Part shown: positions 48,716 to 58,091 of the stretch, one piece after another
Position numbering within the stretch: position 1 is the first letter of the stretch
Layout of the letters: each line of letters opens with the position of its first letter
Assembly: GCA_026706485.1 (NCBI GenBank)
Contig: JAPOYR010000011.1
Span: 186,001 to 250,000 of the forward strand
DNA length: 64,000 nucleotides
Reading direction: 5' to 3'
From: Chloroflexota bacterium
GTDB lineage: Bacteria > Chloroflexota > UBA11872
Position numbers and translations under genes: made by a program
Notes under the pieces: generated by a model
The model's input: only the letters and a program-made list of their open reading frames with translations
What the model was told of the DNA's origin: nothing
Databases searched by the model: none

Positions 48716-49225
48716 ATGCCTGATCTGGTGACGCTGGGAATCGATCCCGGGACGGCGCGCTGCGGCTTCGGCATCGTCGCGGGGCCGCACAGTGCAAGGG
48801 CCTTGGACTCGGGCTGTATCACCACGCGGGCCAAAGACCCGCTAGGGACTCGCCTAGCAACCATCCGCGAAGCGCTCGCGGAGCTCATCGAGCGATTTCC
48901 CGTCACCGACATTGCGCTCGAGCGCTTGGGATATGCCCGCCGCCTGACAACCGCCGCCCAGGTCGCCTATGCCACGGGCGTAGTGCACCTGGTGGCGGCC
49001 GACCGTGGGCTGCCGGTGGAAGAGTACGCGCCGAAGGAAATCAAGCTGGCCGTGGCCGGCTATGGCGCCGCCGAGAAGGATGCCGTGCAGGCCATGGTGG
49101 TTCGGCTGCTGCGCATGGCCGCGCCGCCGACCTCCGACCACGCCGCCGACGCGCTGGCGACGGCCATCTGCCACCAGCACTCGATTCGCGCGCGCACGCT
49201 CGAGCGCACCCTGGGCGTCCGATGA
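48716..49225 (+). CDS. ruvC: Crossover junction endodeoxyribonuclease RuvC
   Basis: 169 residues. The four acidic residues are present: Asp in GIDPGTARCG (residue 10), Glu in ALERLGYA, and the two Asp in SDHAADALATA near 141-145. RuvC cuts Holliday junctions that RuvAB has moved. Its stop overlaps the ruvA start (ATGA). Confidence 0.96.
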   Translation: MPDLVTLGIDPGTARCGFGIVAGPHSARALDSGCITTRAKDPLGTRLATIREALAELIERFPVTDIALERLGYARRLTTAAQVAYATGVVHLVAADRGLPVEEYAPKEIKLAVAGYGAAEKDAVQAMVVRLLRMAAPPTSDHAADALATAICHQHSIRARTLERTLGVR

Positions 49226-49800
49226 TCGGGTACCTGGAGGGTCTGGTCATCCGCACCGGCGACGATTCGCTGGTGGTCAAGGTCCACGGCACCGGACTCG
49301 GGTTGGAAGTCGTGGTTCCGGCGCGAGCGCGACGGTCGCCCGGACAGCCGGTGGAACTCCACACGCACACCCACATCGCGTCGGACGGGGCAATCCTCGC
49401 CGGCTTCGGGTCCGCGCAGGAGTTGGAGACGTATCGCCACCTGCTCGACGTGACCGGCGTGGGGCCGCGCATGGCCGTGCGGGTGCTTTCCAGCCATCCG
49501 GTCGACCGCATCGTGCAGGCGCTCGACGACGAAGACCCACGGCCGTTTCAGGCGGTCTCGGGCATCGGGCGCAAGCTGGCCAACCGCATCATTCTCGAGC
49601 TGCGGGGCAAGCTGGTGCCCGAGCCGGGGATTCGACTGGGACTGACGGGAGCCGATGAGGCGCTCGACGCGCTGGTCGGGCTCGGCTACACGCGCGTCGA
49701 GGCGCAGCTCGCGCTCGAGCAGATTGCCGGAGAAGACCTCGACGTGGCGGACCGCATCGCCGCGGCGTTGCGCATCCTCGGCATGCGAGTCACACCGTGA
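49222..49800 (+). CDS. ruvA: Holliday junction branch migration protein RuvA
   Basis: 192 residues: N-terminal OB fold ([13 protein letters not shown]...THTHIASDG), a helix-hairpin-helix pair ([36 protein letters not shown]) and a C-terminal RuvB-binding domain ([18 protein letters not shown]). It forms the tetramer that holds the junction. Overlaps ruvC and ruvB by four bases each. Confidence 0.97.
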   Translation: MIGYLEGLVIRTGDDSLVVKVHGTGLGLEVVVPARARRSPGQPVELHTHTHIASDGAILAGFGSAQELETYRHLLDVTGVGPRMAVRVLSSHPVDRIVQALDDEDPRPFQAVSGIGRKLANRIILELRGKLVPEPGIRLGLTGADEALDALVGLGYTRVEAQLALEQIAGEDLDVADRIAAALRILGMRVTP

Positions 49801-50831
49801 CCGAACGCATCGTCGCCGCCGACGCCGGCGGTGAGGATCGCAGTCTCGAAACCACGCTCCGCCCCGCCAGCCTGGCGGACGACGAGTTCATCGGGCAGCC
49901 GCGCGTCAAACGCGGTCTGCGCTTGATGATCGCGGCGGCGCGGCAACGCGGCGAGCCCATCGACCACATCCTGCTCGCCGGACCTCCCGGTCTGGGCAAG
50001 ACCACCCTGGCCAACATCATCGCCACCGAGATGGAAGGCCGGCTCCACGTCACGTCGGGTCCGGCTCTCGAACGTCCTGGCGATCTCGCCGCCACCCTGA
50101 GCAGCATGGAACCCGGCGAGGTCTTGTTTATCGATGAGATACACCGGCTTGGAAAGACGGTTGAGGAAATCCTGTATCCCGCCATGGAGGACTTCGCGCT
50201 GGACATCGTGGTCGGCGCGGGCAAGCCGCATGCGCGCACGTATCGGCTCGACCTGCCGCGATTCACCGTCGTTGGCGCCACGACGCGGCACGGCCAGCTC
50301 ACGCCGGCGCTGAGCGATCGTTTCGGCGAGTCCTATCGCCTCGACTTCTATTCGCCCGACGAGTGCGCCCAGATCGTTTCGCGCTCGGCACGCATTCTTG
50401 GCGTCGAGGTCGTGCCGGCCGGGGCCGCCGCCATTGCGCAACGGGCGCGCGGCACGGCGCGCGTCTGCAACCGGCTGCTGCGCCGCGTACGCGACTTTGC
50501 TGAGGTCGAGGCGGACGGCGTGGTGACAAAGGCCGTGGCCAACCAGGCGCTCGAGGACATGGGTGTCGACCCGGAAGGCCTCGACAGCATGGATCGGCGA
50601 ATCCTGACCACCATCATCGAGTCTTACGTCGGCGGGCCGGTGGGGCTGCAATCCCTGGCCGCCACCGTGGCCGAGGAAGTCACCACGCTGGAGTCCCACT
50701 ACGAGCCGTACCTGTTGCAAGCCGGCTTCCTCGCGCGGACGTCCCGTGGTCGCGTCGCCACGCCAAAGGCGTACGAGCACCTGGGTTTCACCCGGGGTGA
50801 CTCCGGGACGCAGCAGGGCTCGTTGCTCTGA
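49797..50831 (+). CDS. ruvB: Holliday junction branch migration ATPase RuvB
   Basis: 344 residues. [20 protein letters not shown] at the N-terminus, Walker [10 protein letters not shown], Walker [12 protein letters not shown], sensor 1 [19 protein letters not shown], and the C-terminal winged helix ending [16 protein letters not shown]. It is the hexameric motor of branch migration. The GTG start overlaps the ruvA stop. Confidence 0.97.
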   Translation: MTERIVAADAGGEDRSLETTLRPASLADDEFIGQPRVKRGLRLMIAAARQRGEPIDHILLAGPPGLGKTTLANIIATEMEGRLHVTSGPALERPGDLAATLSSMEPGEVLFIDEIHRLGKTVEEILYPAMEDFALDIVVGAGKPHARTYRLDLPRFTVVGATTRHGQLTPALSDRFGESYRLDFYSPDECAQIVSRSARILGVEVVPAGAAAIAQRARGTARVCNRLLRRVRDFAEVEADGVVTKAVANQALEDMGVDPEGLDSMDRRILTTIIESYVGGPVGLQSLAATVAEEVTTLESHYEPYLLQAGFLARTSRGRVATPKAYEHLGFTRGDSGTQQGSLL

Positions 50832-50838
50832 CGCCGCC

Positions 50839-51114
50839 GTGCCCCGCCTTGTCGCGACGGTGTATGGCCGGGTGCAAGGCGTCGCATTTAGATTCTTCGT
50901 CCAAACGCACGGTCGGCGTCTCGGCCTGGGCGGATACGTCCGCAATCGAGCCGACGGCTACTCGGTCGAAGTCTGCGCCGAGGGCCGTCGGGAAGACCTC
51001 GAATCCCTGCTCGGACAGTTGCGCGTCGGCCCGCCCGGTGCCCGCGTGGTGCAGGTGGACGTCGCTTGGCCGTCGGGAACCGGTGAATTCACGGGCTTTA
51101 CGATTCGAACCTAA
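50839..51114 (+). CDS. acyP: Acylphosphatase
   Basis: 91 residues. Active-site loop VYGRVQGVAFRFF with the catalytic Arg, and Asn in GYVRNRADGYSVEV; both needed residues are kept. It hydrolyses acyl phosphates. GTG 50839 is 7 bp after the ruvB stop and starts the first strand (PRLVATVYGRV). Its place between ruvB and a FecR-like gene suggests co-transcription only. Confidence 0.9.
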   Translation: MPRLVATVYGRVQGVAFRFFVQTHGRRLGLGGYVRNRADGYSVEVCAEGRREDLESLLGQLRVGPPGARVVQVDVAWPSGTGEFTGFTIRT

Positions 51115-51123
51115 AATGCGCGA

Positions 51124-52356
51124 ATGCGCACGGAGACGGAAATAGCATCAAGCCCGGCAGTCCGCGAGACTGAGGCCTACCGCGGCATGCAGCGGCTCGC
51201 GTGGGTCGCGCTCGTCGTGTCACTCGTGGTCTTCGTTGCGCTGGCGGTCTTCGTGCCGCGTGGGATTGGCGCGGCGCTTGGCCTGGTGCAAGAAGCGCGG
51301 GGCAGCCAAGCCGTGGTCCTTGAGGGAACCGTGCTCTTCCAGCCGCCGGCAGCCGCCACGTGGCGTCAGCTCGCGCCGACGGCCGACTTGCCCGAGGGAA
51401 CGCGGCTTAGAACCGATGACCGGTCCCGCGTGCTCGTGAGCCTCCCGGATGGCAGCACCCTGCTGCTCTTCAACGAGACCGAGCTGGCCCTCCAGCGCAT
51501 GCAATTCGGACGGTTCAACGAGCGCTCGCAAGACTCGGTCGTGCGCCTGTTCACCGGGCAGGTGCGCATCGGCGTGAGCCGGCACCCGCATATTCCCGAC
51601 CGCGCGATCACCGTGCTCGTCGACGACGGTCGACTGGATCTCAAGGAGGGGAGCTACCTCGTCGAGCGCCCAGGTGAAGGGCCAAACCGCGTGGCGGTTC
51701 GCGTTGGCGAGGCCAGCGTGATCCTTGGCAGCCGCTCGCTTCGCCTGACCAGTCAATCGCGGGCGGAATTCAGCATGACCTCCGGCCTCGTTGGGCCGCT
51801 CCCGATCGAGCGAGACCTGATCCAAGACTCGCTGTTCGCCACCGACATCGGCAACGGGCCGTGGTGGAGTTTCTTCGACACCGAGGCCGGGCCGGCGGGC
51901 CGAGTTGAAGCTCTCGATGGCACGCTGCGCTTCGTGCGCTCCAGCGAGGGCGCTCCGATTGATCGGCACGGCGAGGGTGGCGTCATGCAGCTGCTCGACA
52001 TCGATACGCGTGATCTCATGACCCTGCGGTTGCGCCTGGAAGCGCGCACGGACGCGCAGAGCTTGTCCGGCGGCGGCACGGCGGGCACCGAGTATCCGCT
52101 GATGGTTCGCCTGATCTACGTCGACGATCAGGGCGGCGAGCAGATTTGGGGCGCCGGGTTCTACCACCAGAACGATGAAGGTCTCAGCGTGAAGCTGGGC
52201 CAGCAGGTACCCCGGGGCCAATGGACCACGCTCGAGGTGGACAATCTGCTCGGAGCCCTGCAACCGCCGCCTGTGAAGCTGCGCCGAATCGAGTTGCTCG
52301 GCAGCGGCTGGGAGTACGACTCCTCGATTCGCCGCGTTGAAATAACCGGGCACTGA
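51124..52356 (+). CDS. FecR-domain membrane protein with C-terminal beta-sandwich
   Basis: 410 residues. A short cytoplasmic start, one membrane segment at ~22-45, then a FecR-like domain (LPEGTRLRTDDRSRVLVSLPDGSTLLLFNETEL, in which PEG, T and DGS mark the fold) to about residue 215. A ~180-residue all-beta domain follows, resembling a carbohydrate-binding sandwich (WWSFFDTEAG to RRVEITGH). The extracellular part may sense or bind a ligand. FecR proteins usually work with an ECF sigma factor, but none is encoded nearby. Confidence 0.8.
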   Translation: MRTETEIASSPAVRETEAYRGMQRLAWVALVVSLVVFVALAVFVPRGIGAALGLVQEARGSQAVVLEGTVLFQPPAAATWRQLAPTADLPEGTRLRTDDRSRVLVSLPDGSTLLLFNETELALQRMQFGRFNERSQDSVVRLFTGQVRIGVSRHPHIPDRAITVLVDDGRLDLKEGSYLVERPGEGPNRVAVRVGEASVILGSRSLRLTSQSRAEFSMTSGLVGPLPIERDLIQDSLFATDIGNGPWWSFFDTEAGPAGRVEALDGTLRFVRSSEGAPIDRHGEGGVMQLLDIDTRDLMTLRLRLEARTDAQSLSGGGTAGTEYPLMVRLIYVDDQGGEQIWGAGFYHQNDEGLSVKLGQQVPRGQWTTLEVDNLLGALQPPPVKLRRIELLGSGWEYDSSIRRVEITGH

Positions 52357-52363
52357 GACGACC

Positions 52364-52744
52364 GTGAGCGGCCATCGCGTCCGCACCGGCGTCGACCTGA
52401 TCGAGATCGAGCGCATCCGCCAAGCGCACCGCCGCTACGGCCAGCGGTTTCTCGACCGCATCTATACCGCCGCCGAGCAAGCGAGATGCCGTGGGCGCGC
52501 GGATGAGTTGGCCGCGCGCTTTGCGGCCAAGGAGGCCGTGTCCAAGGCGCTGGGCACGGGCATGCGCGGCGTGCTGTGGAAGGAGATCGAGGTCGTGAAC
52601 GATCCGCGCGGCAAGCCACTCGTGCGCCTCTATGGCGCCGCCGAGCGACGGGCAGCCGAGCTTGGCATCGCCGATCTCGACATCAGCCTCACCCACAGCC
52701 GAGATCTGGCCATCGCCTTCGTCGTGGCGCTCAGCGGTCCGTGA
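52364..52744 (+). CDS. acpS: Holo-[acyl-carrier-protein] synthase
   Basis: 126 residues. GVDLIEIERI with the Mg-binding Asp, FAAKEAVSKALGTG with the Glu and Lys, and SLTHSRDLAIA at the end. It attaches 4'-phosphopantetheine to ACP. The GTG start is 7 bp after the FecR-like gene; the stop overlaps the next GTG (GTGA), a pairing of acpS with the NAD(P)HX repair enzyme seen in many bacteria. Confidence 0.95.
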   Translation: MSGHRVRTGVDLIEIERIRQAHRRYGQRFLDRIYTAAEQARCRGRADELAARFAAKEAVSKALGTGMRGVLWKEIEVVNDPRGKPLVRLYGAAERRAAELGIADLDISLTHSRDLAIAFVVALSGP

Positions 52745-54303
52745 CGCGTCCGCGGGCGGTCGTGAGGACATCGGGAGCGGCCTTCGATCACGTCGTAAAC
52801 GTCGCCGGCATGCGGCGGCTGGAGTCGACGACCGCGCCGGAAATTGACTTGATGCATCGCGCGGGAACCGCGCTTGCCGTCGCGGTTCACCGCCGAGTTG
52901 GCCCGTTGCGTGGGCGCGTGATCGCGGTGCTGGTGGGTCCCGGCGACAACGGCGGCGATGCGCTCATCATGGCGCGCACGCTCGCCCGCGGGGGAGCCGC
53001 CGTCGTCTGCTGGGCATCGCGCGCGCGATCGGCTGATCCGTTGGTGGACGCCGCCGGAGCGGCCGGTGTGCGCTGGCGCGTGTGGTCGGGTAACGCGAGG
53101 CCGTTTGCCCGCGATTTACGCGGGGCAGCCGCTGTCGTGGATGGGCTGCTCGGCATCGGCAGCACGCCGCCGCTTCGCGGCCAGGTCGCGGAGATGCTGC
53201 GCGCGCTGCCGGAGGTTCCCGGCCAGTTGAGGCTCGCCATCGACATTCCGACCGGCGTGGACGCCGACACCGGACAAGCGGATCCCATCGCCTTTCGCGC
53301 GTCCGGCACGCTTGCCACCGGCCCGATCAAGCTCGGCGCCGTGCTGCACCCGGGCATTGACTACGCGGGAGCGGTGGAGGCGCTCGACATCGGCCTTGCA
53401 CCGGAGATCGCCCCGTCGGGCGCCCCTCGGATCATCGATGCGGCCACCGTGCACGAGCTCGTGCCGGCGCGACCGCTCGACGGGCACAAGGGCACGTTTG
53501 GCCGCGTGCTGATCGTGGGCGGATCCGCGACCTATCGCGGCGCGCCCGCCCTGGCGGCCCTGGCGGCTCAGGGCGCCGGAGCCGGCGTCGTGACCGTCGC
53601 TTCGGTGGAAGCGTCGGTTGGCGCCTGCGCGGCCGTGGCGCCCGCGGCCACCTTTCGGGTGCTGCCGACAAGCGCCGACGGCTGCATCGGCGCATCGCTG
53701 GACGCCGTCGAGGCGCTGGGCGAACCGACGGCGCTGCTGGTGGGTCCCGGCCTTAGCCGAAGCCCGAGCAGCGACGCCCTCGCGCGCGATCTGGGGGCGA
53801 ACGCCCGACACGGCGTCCCGACGGTCATCGACGCCGACGGGCTGAACGCGCTCGCCGCTGAGCCCGCCCGGCTCGGGACGCTGGGTCCGAACGCAATTCT
53901 CACCCCGCACCCGGGCGAGATGCGCCGCCTCCTCGACCTCGCCGAAACCCCGCGCGGCGCCGACATGATGCAGGCCACGCGCGAGCTTGCGGCCCTCAGT
54001 GGTGCAGTCGTCGTGGGCAAGGGCTCGCCCACGTTCGTCGCCGCCGACAATCAGCTCTTCCTCCTTGCCCGGCCCAATCCGGCGCTGGCCACAGCCGGGT
54101 CGGGTGACGTGCTCGCCGGCGCCGTGGCCGCGCTCGCCGCGCAGGGCCTTCGCCCGCTTGACGCGGCGCGTCTCGGCGTGTGGCTCCACGCCCGCGCGGG
54201 TGAGCTTGCCGGCAACGGCCAGATGGCGGGGGTGCCCGTCGAGAGCGTGGCGCTCCACCTTGCCGCTGCGCTGGCGGAAACAATTTCCGAAACCCTTGCG
54301 TAA
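52741..54303 (+). CDS. nnr: Bifunctional NAD(P)H-hydrate epimerase/dehydratase
   Basis: 520 residues: a YjeF_N epimerase domain (~1-210; GPGDNGGDALIMARTL, VVDGLLGIGSTPPLRG, IDIPTGVDADTG) and a YjeF_C ribokinase-like dehydratase domain (~225-520; HKGTFGRVLIVGGSATYRGAPALAALAA, LTPHPGEMRRL, GKGSPTF, TAGSGDVLAG). It repairs the damaged hydrates of NADH and NADPH using ADP or ATP. GTG 52741 overlaps the acpS stop. Last gene of the rightward run; a palindromic repeat follows. Confidence 0.95.
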   Translation: MTRPRAVVRTSGAAFDHVVNVAGMRRLESTTAPEIDLMHRAGTALAVAVHRRVGPLRGRVIAVLVGPGDNGGDALIMARTLARGGAAVVCWASRARSADPLVDAAGAAGVRWRVWSGNARPFARDLRGAAAVVDGLLGIGSTPPLRGQVAEMLRALPEVPGQLRLAIDIPTGVDADTGQADPIAFRASGTLATGPIKLGAVLHPGIDYAGAVEALDIGLAPEIAPSGAPRIIDAATVHELVPARPLDGHKGTFGRVLIVGGSATYRGAPALAALAAQGAGAGVVTVASVEASVGACAAVAPAATFRVLPTSADGCIGASLDAVEALGEPTALLVGPGLSRSPSSDALARDLGANARHGVPTVIDADGLNALAAEPARLGTLGPNAILTPHPGEMRRLLDLAETPRGADMMQATRELAALSGAVVVGKGSPTFVAADNQLFLLARPNPALATAGSGDVLAGAVAALAAQGLRPLDAARLGVWLHARAGELAGNGQMAGVPVESVALHLAAALAETISETLA

Positions 54304-54337
54304 CCCATCCACCGGAGATTGAAGTGCAGGTCCTATT

Positions 54338-54413
54338 CCCTCTCCCTTGAAGGGAGAGGGTTAGGGTGAAGGTGATCCGGGTCGTGGGATGTCGACCGCG
54401 TATGCGATGGATT
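54338..54413. repeat. Extended palindromic repeat, copy 2
   Basis: CCCTCTCCCT TGA AGGGAGAGGG then TTAGGGTGA, and 14 bases further GTGGGATGTCGACC (54384-54397). It is an inverted copy of 31805-31879, with the hairpin part 31 of 32 identical. It lies between two convergent genes and may act as a terminator. Confidence 0.85.
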
Positions 54414-54462
54414 CCCAAGGAGAAAACGCCCAGTGGCGCCGTGCCCGGCACCGACGATCGAC

Positions 54463-55137
54463 TCAGCTCAGCGACGACCCTCGATTGCGTCCATTTCGTC
54501 CGCCTATGAGACCGGCCCAGGCCGGCAGCCGTCGCTCCTTACCGGCGACGATCCGTCGCATGTTGTCGATGTGCTGGGTAAACATGAAAAACGCGAGCCC
54601 AGACGCAAGCAGCAAGTCGTAGCCTGTGATCCAACGACCGACGGCGTAGAAGATGACCGCGCTCAAAAGCGCCGTCAGAGAGCCGGTCAGCGACCCCACC
54701 GAAACGTAACGGCTGATCGCCGCTGCCAGCAGACCTGCCGGAAGGGCGATCGCCACCACGATCGGAGCCATCGCCGCCAAGCCGCCGACCGCCGTGACTA
54801 CGCCCCGGCCGCCCCGGAGACGCAAGAAGATGGACCAATTGTGTCCGGCGACCGCCGCCGTCACCGCCAACACCGGCACGATGGAGTCCTCGCCGAAGAT
54901 GATGCGGGCCGCCAGCCCGGGCAGAAATCCCTTCAGCAAGTCGCCGACGATCACGAGCGCGGCCGGTCCGAACCCAACCGCGCGCATGACGTTCGTGGCG
55001 CCCGACCGACGGCTGCCTTGCGCAAACACGTCCACGCCGAATCCGACCCGGCACACCAGGACGCCGAATGGAACCGAGCCGATGAGATAGGCGCCGAGCA
55101 CCATGCCGATCGCGCCCAGGATTTCGCCCATGGACAT
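54463..55137 (-). CDS. plsY: Glycerol-3-phosphate acyltransferase PlsY
   Basis: 224 residues with about five membrane helices. The three PlsY motifs are visible: GSVPFGVLVCR, GSRRSGATNVMRAVG and GHNWSIFLRLRGGRGVVT (the family often has GGKGVAT). It transfers acyl groups from acyl phosphate to glycerol-3-phosphate, the first step of phospholipid synthesis. ATG 55137 is used; 55131 is also possible. 89 bp downstream of der and likely in the same transcript. Confidence 0.93.
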   Translation of the reverse strand: MSMGEILGAIGMVLGAYLIGSVPFGVLVCRVGFGVDVFAQGSRRSGATNVMRAVGFGPAALVIVGDLLKGFLPGLAARIIFGEDSIVPVLAVTAAVAGHNWSIFLRLRGGRGVVTAVGGLAAMAPIVVAIALPAGLLAAAISRYVSVGSLTGSLTALLSAVIFYAVGRWITGYDLLLASGLAFFMFTQHIDNMRRIVAGKERRLPAWAGLIGGRNGRNRGSSLS

Positions 55138-55226
55138 GTGGCAGCCCTCTCCGCCGCGTGGCGCCAAGCTTGAAATGGGGCCCGGTGCCTGTCAACCCGC
55201 CGCCTGGGCGGGCCGGCCGCCGGGTG

Positions 55227-56549
55227 CTAGGACGGCCGCAGCCGGATGACGATCGGCGTTCCGTCGAATCCAAACGCCTCGCGCAACCCGTTTTCCAAGT
55301 AGCGCACATAGGAAGGATGCACGTTCTCGGGCCGCGCGAAGAACGTCACGAAGGACGGGGGACTGACGCCGATCTGCGTGGCGTACTTGAAACGCGCCTG
55401 GCGTCCCTTGCGGCTGGGCGGACCGCGCCGGCCGGCCCAGGCGCGCAGAAACCGATTGAGCGGACCCGTCGCCACGCGTGTTTGCCGGACTTCATGCACC
55501 TGGAGCCCGGCGCTGACGCTCGCCGGCACGCCGCGCCCGGTGAGCGCGGAGGTGTGCAGAAACGGCGCCTCGGGCAGGAAGTGCAAGACCCGCTCGAGGT
55601 GGAAGTCCACCTCTTTGCGGCGCTCCGGGTCCTGGAGCATGTCCCATTTGTTGGCGAGCACGACGATGCCCTTGCCGGCCTCGAGCACGAGCCCGGCCAC
55701 GTGCGCGTCCTGCGCGGTTGCGCCCTCGTGGGCATCAACCACCAGCAGGCCCACGTCGCAGCGCTGAATCGAGCGCACGGCGCGCAACACGCTGTGGTAT
55801 TCGACGCCCGAATCAATGTGACCCCGGCGCCGGATGCCCGCCGTGTCGATGAGCCGGATGGACCGGCCCTCCCACTCCAGCAGGGTGTCGATGCTGTCCC
55901 GCGTCGTGCCCGGCGCGTCGTGCACCAGCGCCCGCGTCTCACCCAGCAGCGCGTTGAGCAGCGACGACTTGCCGACGTTCGGGCGGCCCACAATCGCCAG
56001 GCGGGGCAGCTCATCGGGCTCACCGGTATAGGCCACGGCCGGCAGCCGCGCCGCCACGGCGTCCAGCAAGTCTCCGGTCGCGGTGCCGTGCATCGCGGAG
56101 ATGGCCGCTGGCTCGCCCAGGCCCAGCGCGTAGAACTCCCCGGTGTCCAGCCGGAGATCCATGTGGTCGGCCTTGTTGACCACCAGCAGGTGCGGCCGCT
56201 GCCGTCTCAGCACCTCGCGCGCCACGATGCCGTCCAGTTCCGTCACCCCGGTCTGGACGTCCGTGACCACCAGCACGAGATCCGCTTCGTCGGCGGCGGC
56301 TCTGGCCTGCGCCACGGCGGCCTCGGCCACCGGCGCCGGGTCGTGCCAGGCGATGCCCGCCGTGTCCACGACCGCAAACGCCCGCCCGCGCCACTCCAGC
56401 TCGCCATAGATGCGGTCGCGCGTGGTGCCGGGCTGCGGCTCGACCACCGCCGACCGCTCCCCGACCAGCCGGTTGAACAGGGTGGACTTGCCGACGTTGG
56501 GCCGCCCGATCAGCGCCACCAGCGGAAGCTGTCGATCGCCGTCAGGCAT
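55227..56549 (-). CDS. der: GTPase Der (EngA), ribosome assembly
   Basis: 440 residues with two G domains in tandem (GRPNVGKSTLFN, DTAGIAW, NKADHMD; then GRPNVGKSSLLN, DTAGIRRRG, NKWDML) and a C-terminal KH-like domain (from ~350; FVTFFARPENVHPSYVRYLEN). It helps 50S assembly. ATG 56549 gives a family-like N-terminus; it overlaps the end of plsC by 8 bp. Confidence 0.96.
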   Translation of the reverse strand: MPDGDRQLPLVALIGRPNVGKSTLFNRLVGERSAVVEPQPGTTRDRIYGELEWRGRAFAVVDTAGIAWHDPAPVAEAAVAQARAAADEADLVLVVTDVQTGVTELDGIVAREVLRRQRPHLLVVNKADHMDLRLDTGEFYALGLGEPAAISAMHGTATGDLLDAVAARLPAVAYTGEPDELPRLAIVGRPNVGKSSLLNALLGETRALVHDAPGTTRDSIDTLLEWEGRSIRLIDTAGIRRRGHIDSGVEYHSVLRAVRSIQRCDVGLLVVDAHEGATAQDAHVAGLVLEAGKGIVVLANKWDMLQDPERRKEVDFHLERVLHFLPEAPFLHTSALTGRGVPASVSAGLQVHEVRQTRVATGPLNRFLRAWAGRRGPPSRKGRQARFKYATQIGVSPPSFVTFFARPENVHPSYVRYLENGLREAFGFDGTPIVIRLRPS

Positions 56550-57249
56550 CGGCCGATCCTTCGCTCGTGGCGGCGTAGACTCCTCGCAAGCGTTCCGGCA
56601 GCAGCGCCGCGAGGCGCTGCATGATGTCCTCACCGACCTGGTCGAGCACCTCGCGCGTAACTCGGCCCGTCGGCACGTCCGGCTCCAGCAAGGGACCGAC
56701 GCGCACATCAACCCGTGGCCGACCGCGCACCATCCGTCGCTTGAGATTCAGATCGTCGGCGCCCCAAACGGCCACCGGAAGAACGGGCACGCCGCTCTTC
56801 ACCGCCAGGTACGCCGCGCCGGGCAGGGGCCGCTGCAGGCCCCGTCCGCGGCTGCGCGTGCCCTCGGGAAACATGCCCACCGTGCCGCCCTCCGCCAGGA
56901 TCCGCAGCAACATGCGCAGCGGGCGCATGTCCAGACCGTCGCGGCGAACCAGCACCGCGCCCCACCAATGCCACAGCAGCGCCAGCGGCGCCACCCGGTA
57001 GAGCTCCTGCTTGGCAACGAACGTGGTCGTGCGCGGAACATAGGTCCCCACCAGGATCGGGTCGAAGTTGCTGACGTGGTTGGACGCCAGGATCAACGGG
57101 CCGCCCGACGGCACGTGTTCCAGCCCCCGGACGTGCATGTCGAAGAGCAGCGGAAACAGGACAAAGCGTCCGAAGGCTCTCCCAGAGAGATAGGCCCACA
57201 TCGCCGGGCGTGGCGTGTCACGGGCCTCCCACTCGATTTCAGGCCTCAT
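56542..57249 (-). CDS. plsC: 1-acyl-sn-glycerol-3-phosphate acyltransferase
   Basis: 235 residues. Catalytic block NHVSNFDPI (the HX4D motif), the glycerophosphate-binding block FPEGTRSRGRG and the later VPVLPVAVWG. It makes phosphatidic acid from the product of PlsY, which is encoded two genes downstream. Start and end overlap cmk and der respectively, so cmk-plsC-der are tightly coupled. Confidence 0.94.
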   Translation of the reverse strand: MRPEIEWEARDTPRPAMWAYLSGRAFGRFVLFPLLFDMHVRGLEHVPSGGPLILASNHVSNFDPILVGTYVPRTTTFVAKQELYRVAPLALLWHWWGAVLVRRDGLDMRPLRMLLRILAEGGTVGMFPEGTRSRGRGLQRPLPGAAYLAVKSGVPVLPVAVWGADDLNLKRRMVRGRPRVDVRVGPLLEPDVPTGRVTREVLDQVGEDIMQRLAALLPERLRGVYAATSEGSADA

Positions 57250-57946
57250 GGATCAACCCCCGCTCGGTCATCGACGCCCTGATGGCCTGCACCACCTCGG
57301 TCGGCGCGCAAGCATCGGTGGAAATGATCACGGCGTCAGGCGCGGCCCGCAGCGGCGCGATCGATCGCTGCGAATCGATGCGGTCCCGCGCCAGCAGGTT
57401 CTCGCGGATATCGGCAATGTCCATCCGACCCCCGGCGTCCCGGCGTTCCTTCCAGCGACGCTGCGCCCGCACGTCCGGGCTGGCATCCAGGTAGACCTTG
57501 AGGTCGGCCTCGGGACACACCACGGTCCCGATATCGCGGCCCAGGGCCACGATGCCGCCCTCGCGGAGCGCTTCGCGCTGGGGCTCGAGCATCGCCGCTC
57601 GCACTTCGGGAATCCGCGACACCAGCGACACGGTGCGATCCACCTCGGGGCTGACGAGCGCCTCGGTGATATCGCAGTCCCCGTCGAAGGTCCGCGCCGC
57701 GAACTTCCCGGACGGGTCGGCGGCAAAGCGCAGCCGGAGCGAGCGGGCGGCGGCCAGGGCATCGTCCGCACAGTCCGGATCCCCGTCCGCGCGCACGGTC
57801 GCCAGCGCCACGGCGCGGTAGAACAGCCCGCTGTCCAGGCACAGGTAGCCCAGTGACTCGGCCAGCATGCGCCCGACTGTCGTCTTGCCCACGGCAGCCG
57901 GGCCGTCGATGGTGACAATGGGACCCCGCGCGGCGGGAGCGCTCAT
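57239..57946 (-). CDS. cmk: Cytidylate kinase
   Basis: 235 residues. P-loop DGPAAVGKTTVG, LDSGLFYRAVAL (CMP-binding; usual motif DTGAMYR), SRIPEVRAAMLEPQRE, the GRDIGTVVCPEADLKVYLDAS motif and the LID region RRWKERRDAGG. It phosphorylates CMP and dCMP. ATG 57946 is used; an upstream extension would overlap the divergent spoIID promoter region. First gene of the cmk-plsC-der-plsY run. Confidence 0.95.
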   Translation of the reverse strand: MSAPAARGPIVTIDGPAAVGKTTVGRMLAESLGYLCLDSGLFYRAVALATVRADGDPDCADDALAAARSLRLRFAADPSGKFAARTFDGDCDITEALVSPEVDRTVSLVSRIPEVRAAMLEPQREALREGGIVALGRDIGTVVCPEADLKVYLDASPDVRAQRRWKERRDAGGRMDIADIRENLLARDRIDSQRSIAPLRAAPDAVIISTDACAPTEVVQAIRASMTERGLIHEA

Positions 57947-58091
57947 GGGTGTTTGCCGCTGCGCGACGCCACCCGTGCAGTATATGGGCCGCTGGCGCGG
58001 CCAACGGTCCACCGGGCGTCACGGTCGACCAGGGCCTTTCGTTGCGCATGTGGCTCATCAACGTGCCCGCGGGCCGTACACTCGGTGCTCT

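Noticed and set aside
46479-48797. A single long minus-strand frame of ~770 codons covering the aminotransferase
   Set aside because: Only the part from 47804 to 46479 is aminotransferase-like. The rest lies antisense to yebC and the 5' end of ruvC with Arg/Gly-rich low-complexity translation.
57867-58091. N-terminal extension of the SpoIID/LytB gene
   Set aside because: It would overlap cmk on the other strand and would put more than 70 residues before the signal peptide; GTG 58092 gives a normal signal sequence.
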